Shown: positions 52,272 through 62,336 of the stretch, in pieces
Numbering within the stretch: position 1 is the stretch's first letter
How the letters are laid out: every line of letters starts with the position of its first letter
DNA from: Bog-473 sp963754445
GTDB taxonomy: Bacteria > Actinomycetota > Acidimicrobiia > Acidimicrobiales > RAAP-2
Reading direction: 5' to 3'
Assembly (NCBI GenBank): GCA_963754445.1
Contig: CAVWFT010000002.1
Location: forward strand, 496,001-560,000
Length of the DNA stretch: 64,000 nt
The notes under the pieces: model-generated
The model's database searches: none
What the model was told of the DNA's origin: nothing
Seen by the model: only the letters and a program-made list of their open reading frames with translations
Position numbers and translations under genes: made by a program

Positions 52272-53776
52272 TCGCCCGCCTCGGGCTCTTCACCGGGCGG
52301 CCAGGCCGGCGGCAGCCAGCGCAACTGGGGACCGTGGCCGTCGTCGCCCATGTAGTGACGCTTCCTGCCGGGCTCGATCGGCCCGATGAGGCTGCCTCCG
52401 GGCGGCACACCCTGCCATTTCCAGGCGTCCTCGGGACGGTCCGGCCCCGTCACCCTGCGCCTGGGCGGGATCCGCGGACCCGTCGCCGGAGCGGGTGCCG
52501 GTTGGTCTGGAGTGTCGGCCGTGTCGGCTGCCTCTGCCGTCGTCACCTCGTCGTCGGGCTTCCAGCCCACGATGGGTTTGGGTCCCCGCGGCCGCGGCGG
52601 CGGCAGGGGTTGGCGCCCCGAGAGCCTCTCCGCGATGATGCGCGGCGTCTCCGCTTCGCCGATGGCCAGGCCGTCGGGGTCCGGCACGGCCCACCCGTTG
52701 TCCCGGTTGGCTCTCGCCGTGGCGTCGGCCAGCTGCTCCTCGTAGCTCGCCTCGCCTCCACCCCCCGGCGCCGACGAGGCGGCGCCCAGGATGCGGGCCG
52801 AGCCCAACGATTCCAAACCCTCCCCCAGGGCGTGAGTGGCCGCGGTCCGGGCCACCCGCGTCATGGCGCCGGTGCCTCGGTTGCGCAGCCCCTCGAGATG
52901 CCCGACCGCACCCGCCTCGATGGCCGGGATCATGCGCAGGAGGGCGAAGGGGGTGAAGGTCGCGATGACCAGCAGCGCACCACCGGCCAGGACGGAGGAG
53001 AAGCCGGACCCGTGGTCGCCGGTCCCGGCCGTGCCCGACGACACGGCGCCGGCCGCCAGGCTGAGCGTGGCCACGATGACGAATTTGGACAGGATCAATG
53101 CAGCCAGGGTCTCCACGAGCCGCCGGCACCAGTGCGCCACCGCCGGCCACACCAGGGTGGCCAGGGCCAACGGGAGGAAGAGGACCGCCACGTAGACCGC
53201 CGCCGCTCGCACGAGCAGTTCGAGCCACAGCACGAAGGCGGCCACCGCCAAGAGCAGCGCCAACAGCAAGAGGACGAAGCTGGCGATCGTCGGGTCGGAC
53301 GCCGCACTCGCCATGCCCGTGGTGATGCCGCGCAGCAGCGCGGTGACGTCCGACCCCGTCCCGCCGGCGACGGCATCGCTCATGGCGTCGGTCGCCGCCA
53401 GCGCCAGCACCACGATCTGCACGGCCACCCCGGCCAGGAGCAGTGCCAGCGGCAGCTGGACCAGGAAGGAGCGCACCAGCTGGCCCGGATTGCGGCGCAG
53501 CACCGCCTGCAACGTGGAAAGCAGCAAGAGGGGCAGCACGACCACCCCGGCCAGCGCGGTCATGGCGCCGTAGTGGCTCTTGAACCAGACGGCGCCGACG
53601 TCGATCGCCGTCGTGGCGGTCAGGACGTCACCGACCTGGGCCAGCAGCCACTCGGCTCCGCTGGCCACCCACTGGCTGATGTCGCTGAGGACGGACTCGA
53701 AGCCCGCCGAGGCTGCATTCCCCGCCTGACAGACCGGGTTCAGCGCTTCGAGACCGGTGCATCCGGTTGCCAACAT
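52268..53776 (-). CDS. VirB6/TrbL-like multi-spanning secretion channel protein
   Basis: 502 residues. It has about six to seven hydrophobic segments within residues 75-300 (MTALAGVVVLPLLLLSTL, LALLLAGVAVQIVVLALA, FVLLLLALLLAVAAFVLWL, VAVLFLPLALATLVWPAV, SSVLAGGALLVIATFTPF). A long Pro/Gly/charged cytoplasmic tail to the end includes AHALGEGLESLGS and many PP and RR stretches. This is the TrbL/VirB6-type inner-membrane channel component found with SCO6880 and DUF6112 proteins. It probably forms part of the translocation pore. ATG at 53776; 13 bases separate it from the DUF6112 gene. Confidence 0.85.
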   Translation of the reverse strand: MLATGCTGLEALNPVCQAGNAASAGFESVLSDISQWVASGAEWLLAQVGDVLTATTAIDVGAVWFKSHYGAMTALAGVVVLPLLLLSTLQAVLRRNPGQLVRSFLVQLPLALLLAGVAVQIVVLALAATDAMSDAVAGGTGSDVTALLRGITTGMASAASDPTIASFVLLLLALLLAVAAFVLWLELLVRAAAVYVAVLFLPLALATLVWPAVAHWCRRLVETLAALILSKFVIVATLSLAAGAVSSGTAGTGDHGSGFSSVLAGGALLVIATFTPFALLRMIPAIEAGAVGHLEGLRNRGTGAMTRVARTAATHALGEGLESLGSARILGAASSAPGGGGEASYEEQLADATARANRDNGWAVPDPDGLAIGEAETPRIIAERLSGRQPLPPPRPRGPKPIVGWKPDDEVTTAEAADTADTPDQPAPAPATGPRIPPRRRVTGPDRPEDAWKWQGVPPGGSLIGPIEPGRKRHYMGDDGHGPQLRWLPPAWPPGEEPEAGE

Positions 53777-53789
53777 CTCTGTCCGCCCC

Positions 53790-54080
53790 TCAGTGCAGGT
53801 TCACGCCGGCGTGGAAGAAGAAGTTCACGATCGGCGGTGCCGCGCCGATGAGCAACGCGGCCAGCCCCGAGACCAGGACAGCGCGGCGCCCGACCATCGA
53901 CTGTTGGAAGTTCTGGGCGTGGACGCCGAGGGCCCAGGCCGCCGCGCCGATGACCAGCCCGGCCAGCGCGGCGATCAGGGCCCAGGCCCCCAGGCCATCG
54001 GTCAGCGTCTGGAGGGTGCCGCCCCCCGGCAGCGCGTTGATGTCGGGGTTCAAGGAGACGTCGACCAGGTGCCACAGCAT
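53790..54080 (-). CDS. DUF6112-type small membrane protein
   Basis: 96 residues with two hydrophobic helices (LIAALAGLVIGAAAWALGV and AVLVSGLAALLIGAAPPIVNFFF). The N-terminal DVSLNPDINALPGGGTLQTL matches the DUF6112 family, which precedes VirB6/TrbL-like and SCO6880 genes in actinobacterial conjugation-like clusters and resembles a VirB2-type pilin or channel subunit in size and topology. The ATG at 54080 is chosen; the frame is open further upstream but lacks similarity. First gene of the secretion operon. Confidence 0.8.
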   Translation of the reverse strand: MLWHLVDVSLNPDINALPGGGTLQTLTDGLGAWALIAALAGLVIGAAAWALGVHAQNFQQSMVGRRAVLVSGLAALLIGAAPPIVNFFFHAGVNLH

Positions 54081-54378
54081 GCAAATGCCCTCCGGGGATG
54101 ACTGCCGGACCCCGGGACGTCCGGAGCCACTGTTCACCTGAGGAACGGTTCGCCCGTCTGCGCCCGATGTGCGTCCCGGTCGGTGTGCGGGCCGGGCACC
54201 GGGCCGGCGGCCGGGGTGACCGGACCCGCCCGTGCGGGCAACCGGCGTGCCGGGCAGGCGACGGACCAGCGACGACAGGCCGCAGGGCCCCTCGAAACGG
54301 GTTCCGGGCCGGCCCGAGGCGGCAAAACTCTTGGGACAAACGTCCACCCCGCCCTGCCAGCCCTGCCATATTGGGGAC
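54081..54378. other. Intergenic region between divergent secretion and two-component operons
   Basis: 298 bases without a recognisable gene on either strand. It must hold promoters for both the DUF6112-led operon and the histidine kinase. CATATT at 54366-54371 lies seven bases before the GTG at 54379 and could be a -10 box for a leaderless kinase transcript. No tRNA or clear terminator seen. Confidence 0.5.
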
Positions 54379-56018
<1,640 letters not shown>

Positions 56019-56022
<4 letters not shown>

Positions 56023-56798
56023 GTGCTGACAAGGAGAAGAAATCCTCCAAGAAGGTGGGTCGCAGCGCGCCCGGGGAAAGCGGCATCGTCAAGGTGCTCC
56101 TGTGCGAGGACGAGGAGTCCTTCGTCGAGGCGCTGGTCATCGGGTTGACCAACGAGGGCTTCCGGGTCAGCGTGGCCCGCGACGGCGCAGAGGCGCTCAC
56201 GCTCTTCGAAGAGACGGATCCCGACATCCTCCTGCTCGACCTCATGTTGCCCAAGATCTCGGGCATCGACGTCTGCCGCACCATCCGGGCCCACTCGTCC
56301 GTGCCGATCATCATGGTCACGGCCAAGGGCACCGAGATCGACACCGTGGTGGCCCTCGAGGTCGGCGCGGACGACTACGTCACCAAGCCCTATCGCCTAC
56401 GCGAGCTCGTGGCCCGCATGCGGGCCGTCCTGCGCCGCGCCCCCGGGGGCTCGGAGTCCTCCGACTCGGGTTCACTCGAGTTCGGCAGCGACGGCACCTG
56501 GGAGGCCAACGGCATCAAGGTCGACTTCGACCAACGCCGCGTCTTCGTGCGCGGGGACGAGGTGCACCTGCGCCGCAAGGAGTTCGAGCTCCTCCGGTTG
56601 CTGGTGGAGAACTCCGGCCGGGTCCTGACCCGCGATCTGCTCATCGACCGGGTCTGGGGTACCGACTACATCGGTGACACCAAGACGCTCGACGTGCACA
56701 TCAAGCGGTTGCGCTCGCGCATCGAGGCCGACCCCTCCTCGCCCGTTCTCATCACCACCGTGCGCGGGGTCGGCTACCGCTTCGCCGCCGACAACTGA
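56019..56798 (+). CDS. OmpR/PhoB-family response regulator, RegX3-like
   Basis: 259 residues. A Lys/Ser-rich N-terminal extension of about 23 residues precedes the receiver domain: acidic pocket CEDEES, phospho-acceptor Asp74 in LLLDLMLP, Lys in MVTAKG. A winged-helix DNA-binding domain follows (VHLRRKEFELLRLLVENSGR, VDVHIKRLR type helix, VRGVGYRF). GTG at 56019 overlaps the kinase stop (GTGA), so the pair is translationally coupled. The probable targets are phosphate-responsive genes by analogy with RegX3/PhoP, which the sequence alone does not prove. Confidence 0.94.
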
Positions 56799-56816
56799 GC
56801 CGGCCCCGCTCCCGAT

Positions 56817-57551
56817 TCAGACCTGCAGCCGCTCGAAGTCGTCGGGCACAGTGACCCCGGGCATCGAGGCCAGGTCGACCTGCTCGCCGAGATGGGTCAG
56901 CACCAGGCGCACCTCGGGATGGGCCGCCTGCAGGTCGCGCACCGACTCCTCGTCCATGTGGCTCGTCGGCGTCCCCGCCGGGGTGTGGCGCCCGTTGCAC
57001 TCGACGACCAGCGTCGCGGCCGTTGCAGCCAACTCGCTCAAGCCCGGACACGGGGTGGTGTCGCCCGAGTAGCCCACCACCGAGTCGGGACAATCGAAGA
57101 GGTAGCCGAAGCAGCGCAGGTAGGGCACGTGCGCCACCTCGATGGCCCGGAAGCGCAACACCCCGGCCTCCTGCCATGACCCGTCCACCTCCACGAAGCG
57201 CAGGTCGAGTCGCGTCCGGGCCGCGGCCAGCACCGAGCGCACCTTGCCCACCTCCATCATCTGCTCGAGATGCTCCTCGATCCCCGGCGGCCCGACCACG
57301 TGGAGCGTGCGCCCGGGTCTGCCCTCGGCCGCCGCCTCGAGGAAGAAGGGCCAGCCGAAGCAGTGATCGGCGTGGAAATGCGAGATCACGACCACCGCGA
57401 TGTCCTCCACCGCGAAGCCGCACCGGCGCAGGTGGGGCAGCGCGGTCGGGCTGGGTTCGACCAGCACCGTGCCGTCGAGCACGAAGCTGTTCCAGTAGCG
57501 CCCCGGCGGGGCCAAGAAGTTGCCTGTGCCGAGAAAGGCGAGCTCGGTCAC
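56817..57551 (-). CDS. MBL-fold hydrolase (RNase Z/arylsulfatase-like group)
   Basis: 244 residues. The metal motif is SHFHADH (His58, His60, Asp62, His63), and later ligands are in VGYSGDTTP and THLG. The N-terminal LAFLGTGNFLAP and YSGDT pattern belong to the RNase Z-like/Lactamase_B_2 group, but the exosite expected for tRNase Z is absent. A small-molecule phosphodiesterase or related hydrolase is therefore more likely. It overlaps by four bases the mycothiol-dependent enzyme gene upstream, forming an operon with serS, and converges on the response regulator gene. Confidence 0.88.
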   Translation of the reverse strand: MTELAFLGTGNFLAPPGRYWNSFVLDGTVLVEPSPTALPHLRRCGFAVEDIAVVVISHFHADHCFGWPFFLEAAAEGRPGRTLHVVGPPGIEEHLEQMMEVGKVRSVLAAARTRLDLRFVEVDGSWQEAGVLRFRAIEVAHVPYLRCFGYLFDCPDSVVGYSGDTTPCPGLSELAATAATLVVECNGRHTPAGTPTSHMDEESVRDLQAAHPEVRLVLTHLGEQVDLASMPGVTVPDDFERLQV

Positions 57552-58261
57552 CGGGTGTCGGCGAGTGACAGGAACGCGGCCACGAGCATGGGGTCACCCA
57601 CCACCGCCGTGTCGGGCACGGGCAGGCGTCGGTACAGCATGAGCACGAGGTCAGATGCCGTCGCCCGGAGCTCGGCCGCCCGCTCCGACGCGCCTGCGGC
57701 GTCGCCGGCCGCCACGCGCCAGCTGGCGCCGGTGTCGGTCGCCGTCAACGTCACCGTGCCGGTCAGCGCGTCCACGTCGGTACCCACCATGATCTGGATG
57801 AAGTCGGGCACCCCGTCGCCGGCCAGCTCGGCCTGGAGCGGGCCCACCGCTCCGGCCGCCAGCTCGGCGTCCCAGCGGTGCACCGAGACCTCCTGCGCCT
57901 GGTGCCGCCCCACCGCGGCGGCGGTGCGGGGTTCACCCCACCAGGTCCAGCAGGGCGCCTCGGGCCCGGTGGCGCGCAAGGCGGAGAGCAGCGAGTAGCT
58001 GCACCACCCGAGCCACGGCCCGAGATCGGTGTCGGGCGGCACCGGCGTCAGCTCGCCCCCGGCCCGCTCCTGCGCATTGGCGGCGCGGACGTTGGCCCCC
58101 CAGTACCACTGCACCACGCCGATGTGGTGGGCCAGGTCGCGCACCGACCACTCGGGGCACGACGGGACGCGGGTCTCGAGATCGGCCCCGGCGACGACGG
58201 CCGCCAGCCGGCGACTCTCCTCGGCGATGGCGTCGACCGCCTCCTCGAAGCCGAAGCTCAT
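57548..58261 (-). CDS. Maleylpyruvate isomerase family mycothiol-dependent enzyme
   Basis: 237 residues. The N-terminal DinB-like four-helix domain (EESRRLAAVVAGADLETRVPSCPEWSVRDLAHHIG, core CPEWSVRDLAHHIG) and VHRWDAELAAG place it in the MDMPI/TIGR03083 family, whose characterised members are mycothiol-dependent isomerases or transferases using a metal-bound His set. The C-terminal part carries the second MDMPI domain (TGTVTLTATDTGASW). The actual reaction is unknown. Start and stop overlap neighbours by four bases each (serS upstream, MBL hydrolase downstream), so the three genes form one transcript. Confidence 0.88.
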   Translation of the reverse strand: MSFGFEEAVDAIAEESRRLAAVVAGADLETRVPSCPEWSVRDLAHHIGVVQWYWGANVRAANAQERAGGELTPVPPDTDLGPWLGWCSYSLLSALRATGPEAPCWTWWGEPRTAAAVGRHQAQEVSVHRWDAELAAGAVGPLQAELAGDGVPDFIQIMVGTDVDALTGTVTLTATDTGASWRVAAGDAAGASERAAELRATASDLVLMLYRRLPVPDTAVVGDPMLVAAFLSLADTR

Positions 58262-59562
58262 GGCGCCTTGATCAAGAGCTCGCCGCCGACGTAGGGCGCC
58301 AACGCTTCGGGCAGCCGCACGGTGCCGTCCTCCTGGCGCCCGTTCTCCATCAGCGCGGCCCAGATGCGCGGCCAGGCCAGCGCGGAGCCGTTCACGGTGT
58401 GCACGAGCTGCAGGGGGCCACCGCCCGTGGGCCGGTAGCGCACGTTGGCCCGGCGGGCCTGGTAGTCGCGGAACCACGAGACGGACGACACTTCGAGCCA
58501 GCGGTCGACTCCGGGCGCGTAGGCCTCGAGATCGAATGTGCGGGCCGACGAGCCACCCAGATCGCCCGTGCACAGATCGAGCACGCGATACGGCAGATCG
58601 AGGTCCTGCAACATGGCCTCGGCCCTGGCCAAGATGTCCGCCTGGGCGTCGAGCGCCCCCTCGGGCGTCGTGTAGGCGAACAGCTCCACCTTGTCGAACT
58701 CGTGCACGCGGAGCAGGCCGCGGGTGTCGCGGCCGGCCGAACCCGCTTCGCGCCGGTAGCACGCGGTGGCGGCCGTGAAGCGCAGCGGCAGCTGCGCCTC
58801 CTCGAGGATCTCACCGCGGTGCATCGAGGTCAGGGGCACCTCGGCCGTCGGGATCAACCACAGGTCGTCACGCTCGAGGTGGTAGGCGTCGTCGGCGAAC
58901 TTGGGCAGGTGCCCCGTGGACGTCATGGTGTCGGTCAGCACGACGGTCGGCGGCCGGATCTCCTCGTAGGCCGAGGCGTGACGGTCGATGGCGAACGCCG
59001 TCAGGGCCCGGAGGAGCCTTGCGCCGGCGCCCCGGTAGAGCGGGAACATGGAACCGGCCAACTTCGCCCCCCGCTCCATGTCGAGCAGCTGCAGCTCCTC
59101 CCCGATCTCCCAGTGCGGCACCTGCTGATGGTCCAGCCGTTCCGGCTGCGGCCGCCCGAGGTCCGACCCCGGCCACCACCGGCGGACTTCCACGTTGTCC
59201 TCTTCACCCGTGCCGTTGGGCGCGTCGGCGGCGGGGATGTTGGGCAGGTAGAGCAGACCGGTCCGCACGTTCTCCCAGAGCCGGTCGACCTCGGCCGCCT
59301 CGGCCCGCTCCTCCTCGCCGAGTTGGCGGCTCCGTGCGCTGAGCTCGGCCGCCAGGGCGTCGTCACCCGCCTTCTTCGCCTTCCCGACCTGCTGGCTCAG
59401 CTCCTTGACCTCGTGCCGCTTGGCCTCGGCCGCGGAGATCTTGGCCCGGTGGGTCGCGTCGGCCGCGATGACCGCGTCCACCTCGGACGCCTCGACCCCT
59501 CGGCGGGCCAGAGCGGCCTTGACCGCCTCGGGTTCGTCACGGAGCAGCCGGATATCGATCAT
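58258..59562 (-). CDS. serS: Seryl-tRNA synthetase
   Basis: 434 residues, normal length. It has the N-terminal coiled-coil arm (about 28-100, HRAKISAAEAKRHEVKEL, KKAGDDALAAELSARSRQL), then the class II catalytic core with motif 2 (ACYRREAGSAGRDTRGLLRVHEF, core YRREAGSAGRDTRGLLR) and motif 3 (NGSALAWPRIWAALMENG). It charges tRNA-Ser and tRNA-Sec-like substrates with serine; essential housekeeping gene. The ATG at 59562 (MIDIRLLRDEPE) is the standard start, although an in-frame GTG lies two codons earlier. TACTTT nine bases before the ATG suggests a leaderless promoter shared divergently with the ABC transporter operon. Confidence 0.98.
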   Translation of the reverse strand: MIDIRLLRDEPEAVKAALARRGVEASEVDAVIAADATHRAKISAAEAKRHEVKELSQQVGKAKKAGDDALAAELSARSRQLGEEERAEAAEVDRLWENVRTGLLYLPNIPAADAPNGTGEEDNVEVRRWWPGSDLGRPQPERLDHQQVPHWEIGEELQLLDMERGAKLAGSMFPLYRGAGARLLRALTAFAIDRHASAYEEIRPPTVVLTDTMTSTGHLPKFADDAYHLERDDLWLIPTAEVPLTSMHRGEILEEAQLPLRFTAATACYRREAGSAGRDTRGLLRVHEFDKVELFAYTTPEGALDAQADILARAEAMLQDLDLPYRVLDLCTGDLGGSSARTFDLEAYAPGVDRWLEVSSVSWFRDYQARRANVRYRPTGGGPLQLVHTVNGSALAWPRIWAALMENGRQEDGTVRLPEALAPYVGGELLIKAP

Positions 59563-59588
59563 TTGCACAGAAAGTAGCCTGCGACGCC

Positions 59589-60569
59589 ATGCCCGCCGTC
59601 GAAGTCAGCGGCCTCACCGTGCGCTACGGAGACTCCGGCAGCGCTCCTGCGGTCGACGGACTCGATCTGGTGGCCGAGGCGGGCGAGGTCCTGGTCGTCC
59701 TCGGACCCAACGGCGCCGGCAAGACGTCGACTGTCGAGGCGCTCGAGGGCTTCCGCCGACCGGCCGCCGGGACCTTGCGCGTCCTCGGACTCGACCCACG
59801 CCGCGACCACGCCGCCCTGAGCGGTCGCGTCGGGGTGATGCTCCAGCGCGGTGGCGTCTACCCGATGCTGGGACCACGCCGGGTGCTCGACCTCTTCGCC
59901 GGGTACTACCCGCACCCGGTCCCGACCGACGACCTCTTGGCCCTGCTCGGCCTGCGTGCCGTGGCCACCACCCCGTGGCGCCATCTCTCGGGAGGCGAAC
60001 AGCAGCGCCTTTCCCTCGCCCTGGCCTTGGTGGGCCGGCCCGAAGTGGCCTTCCTCGACGAACCCACCGCCGGGGTCGATCCCGAGGGCCGCCTTGACAT
60101 CCGGGCCGTCGTGGCCACCCTGAAGGAGGCCGGAGTCTGTGTCCTGCTCACCACGCACGAGCTGAGCGAGGCGGAGAAGCTGGCCGACCGCATCGTCATC
60201 CTGGCCGCCGGCCGCGTCGCCCGACAGGGCACACCGCACGAGCTCACTGCGCCGGGGCGTGCGACTCCGTCGATCACGTTCGGAGCGCCGGCCGGCCTGG
60301 AGGTCACCGGGCTGGCCAACGCTGTCGGCCCCGGTACGACCGTGACCGAGACCGAGCCGGGTCGTTACCGCGTCGAGGGCGATGCCGTGGACGACCCCCG
60401 GGCCACGGCGGCGATCGCCACCTGGCTGGCCGAGCGAGGCGTCACCCTGAGCGATCTCACGACCGGGCGCTCGCTCGAGGACGTCTACTTCGAAGTCGTC
60501 GGCGAGCAGGCGCGTCACAACGCCGACGCATCCGAGGAACCCGTACGTCGTCGGCGGCGCTCCCGGTGA
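59589..60569 (+). CDS. ABC transporter ATP-binding protein (ABC-2/drug exporter type)
   Basis: 326 residues. Walker A is GPNGAGKT (39-46), the Q-loop region MLQRGGVYPMLGPRR, the signature LSGGEQQRLSLAL and Walker B VAFLDEPTAGVD. The C-terminal about 100 residues are the usual extension of DrrA-type exporters (VARQGTPHELTAP, ITFGAPAGLEVTG). It energises the membrane partner encoded by the next gene, whose start overlaps its stop by four bases. Export of a lipid, antibiotic or similar hydrophobic compound is likely; the substrate is unknown. ATG at 59589, divergent from serS with 26 bases between. Confidence 0.95.
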   Translation: MPAVEVSGLTVRYGDSGSAPAVDGLDLVAEAGEVLVVLGPNGAGKTSTVEALEGFRRPAAGTLRVLGLDPRRDHAALSGRVGVMLQRGGVYPMLGPRRVLDLFAGYYPHPVPTDDLLALLGLRAVATTPWRHLSGGEQQRLSLALALVGRPEVAFLDEPTAGVDPEGRLDIRAVVATLKEAGVCVLLTTHELSEAEKLADRIVILAAGRVARQGTPHELTAPGRATPSITFGAPAGLEVTGLANAVGPGTTVTETEPGRYRVEGDAVDDPRATAAIATWLAERGVTLSDLTTGRSLEDVYFEVVGEQARHNADASEEPVRRRRRSR

Positions 60570-61309
60570 CGGCCCGTCCCCTCCTGGCGCAGACCTCGGC
60601 GGAGGTCTACATGACGCTGCGGCGCGGTGAGACCCTCTTGCTCACCGTGGGCATCCCGGTCGTGTTCCTCCTCTTCTTCTCCAAGGTGTCGGTGATCGAC
60701 ACGCCCACGGTGAAACCGGTCGACTTCTTCGTCCCCGGCATCGTGGCCCTCGCCGTCATGTCCACCGCCATGGTCTCGCTCGGCATCGCCACCGGATTCG
60801 AGCGCGGCTACGGGGTCCTCAAGCGACTGGGCGCCACCCCCCTCGGACGGCCGCGCCTGCTCGGGGCCAAGATCATCACCATCGTGGCCGTCGAGCTGCT
60901 CCAGGTGGCCATCCTGCTCCCGGTCGGCCTGGCTCTCGGCTGGAACCCCGGCGGACACGGGGCCTCGGTCGTCGTCCCCGGCGCCCTCGGCGCCATGATC
61001 CTCGGCTCGGCCGCTTTCGCCGGGATCGGCCTGCTGATGGCGGGCACGTTGCGGGCGGAGGTCAACCTGGCCGCAGCCAACGGCCTCTATCTCGTGCTCC
61101 TGCTCCTGGGCGGCATGATCGTGCCCATCTCGAAGCTCCCGAGCGGCCTGGCCTCCTTCGCCAAGCTGCTCCCGGCCGAGGCGCTGTCCGCCGCGCTGCA
61201 CGCCACGTTGGGTTCGGGCATCGCGGTGCCCACCTCCTCGTGGGTGGTCCTGGCCGTCTGGGCCGTCGCCGCCCCGCTCGCCGCGGCCGCCACCTTCAAG
61301 TGGGAATAA
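60566..61309 (+). CDS. ABC-2 type transporter permease
   Basis: 247 residues with six hydrophobic segments (LLLTVGIPVVFLLFFSKV, FFVPGIVALAVMSTAMVSLG, IVAVELLQVAILLPVGLALG, ALGAMILGSAAFAGIGLLM, NGLYLVLLLLGGMIVPI, SSWVVLAVWAVAAPLAAA). It shows the ABC-2 hallmarks R-GETLLLTVGIPVV and FERGYGVLKRLGATPL. It is the membrane half of a DrrAB-like exporter with the preceding ATPase. GTG at 60566 overlaps the ATPase stop (GTGA). The sequence CAAGTGGGAAT around the stop codon is repeated 16 bases later, a small local duplication. Confidence 0.93.
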   Translation: MTARPLLAQTSAEVYMTLRRGETLLLTVGIPVVFLLFFSKVSVIDTPTVKPVDFFVPGIVALAVMSTAMVSLGIATGFERGYGVLKRLGATPLGRPRLLGAKIITIVAVELLQVAILLPVGLALGWNPGGHGASVVVPGALGAMILGSAAFAGIGLLMAGTLRAEVNLAAANGLYLVLLLLGGMIVPISKLPSGLASFAKLLPAEALSAALHATLGSGIAVPTSSWVVLAVWAVAAPLAAAATFKWE

Positions 61310-61445
61310 GGCAAGTGGGAATCGGGGTGCAATGGGAAAGAGCCCTTGTCAGAGGCCTCTTGTCCCTGTGCGATCCTGGTAGGGCACCGACGCGGCGGAT
61401 GCCGGGTGCCGGCGGCTCGACGGGGAGTCGCGGGGAGGTCGAGTC

Positions 61446-62333
61446 ATGGAGAACGTGCCGCGCCGGCTGGTCCTCGGAGGGCTCTTCACCCTGCCGATGC
61501 TCGTGCTGGGCGAGAACGCGGTCTCGGCGGGCCAGAAACCGGCTTCCCTGCCGTCCGGGTCGCCACCGACACCGATCTCGAACGGTCAGCCCGCACCCGT
61601 CCCGACCGGGATACCCGGCAACTGGAAACTCGTGCTCGACGACGACTTCGACGGCACCAGCCTGAACGCTGCGCTGTGGAACACCCAGTACCCGTGGGGC
61701 GAGGACAACAACGGTGACGGTTCGGAGAACTGCTACCTGCCCGACAACGTCGCCGTCGACGGCGGCGGCAACCTGGTACTGACCGGCCAACGAGGAGAGG
61801 TGACGGGCACCGGCGCGCACGGTCACGCCAAGAGCTGGCCCTACAGCTCGGGGCAGGTCAACACGTTCGGCAAGTTCTCCATGACCCACGGTGTGCTCGA
61901 GGCCCGGCTGCAGGTCCCGGCCGGGCTCGGGACCTGGCCTGCCTTCTGGGCCCTGCCGGCCGACGGCACGTGGCCGCCCGAGGTCGACGTCATGGAGGTC
62001 TACGGCAACGATCCCTCCTGGGCCGACATGACCTACCACTGGGGCACGGCCGGCGCTCCGAAGGCAGAGGACGCCATGGCCACGCTGCCCGGCGGCGCGC
62101 CCTTCTCTTCCGCCTTCCACGTGTTCGGCTGCGCCATCTCGAAGTCCGCCATCACGTGGTACCTCGACGGGGTCGAGCAGTGGTCGTTCACCAAAGCGGC
62201 CAAGATCGCAGAGCTGGTGCCGCTCTACGTGGTCTGCAACCTGGCCATCGGCGGCGCCGGGGGTGACCCCGACGGCACGCCGATGCCGGTGCACTACGTC
62301 GTCGACTACATCAGGGCCTGGAAGCCCGCCTGA
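61446..62333 (+). CDS. Secreted glycoside hydrolase family 16 enzyme
   Basis: 295 residues. An N-terminal twin-Arg-containing signal-like segment (PRRLVLGGLFTLPMLVLG) is followed by a Pro/Ser-rich linker and the GH16 beta-jellyroll. The catalytic motif ExDxxE is EVDVME with Glu179 (nucleophile), Asp181 and Glu184. Also seen are the substrate-cleft residues of LDDDFDGTSLN, WNTQYPWGED and WPAFWALP. It should cleave beta-1,3 or mixed-linkage glucans or related polysaccharides outside the cell. The 136-base region upstream holds no gene. It converges on the secreted deacetylase-like gene, three bases apart. Confidence 0.92.
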   Translation: MENVPRRLVLGGLFTLPMLVLGENAVSAGQKPASLPSGSPPTPISNGQPAPVPTGIPGNWKLVLDDDFDGTSLNAALWNTQYPWGEDNNGDGSENCYLPDNVAVDGGGNLVLTGQRGEVTGTGAHGHAKSWPYSSGQVNTFGKFSMTHGVLEARLQVPAGLGTWPAFWALPADGTWPPEVDVMEVYGNDPSWADMTYHWGTAGAPKAEDAMATLPGGAPFSSAFHVFGCAISKSAITWYLDGVEQWSFTKAAKIAELVPLYVVCNLAIGGAGGDPDGTPMPVHYVVDYIRAWKPA

Positions 62334-62336
62334 CCC

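Noticed and set aside
61297..61325. CAAGTGGGAAT repeated around the ABC permease stop codon
   Set aside because: An 11-base repeat with 16-base spacing is too short to call functional; noted only in the gene entry.
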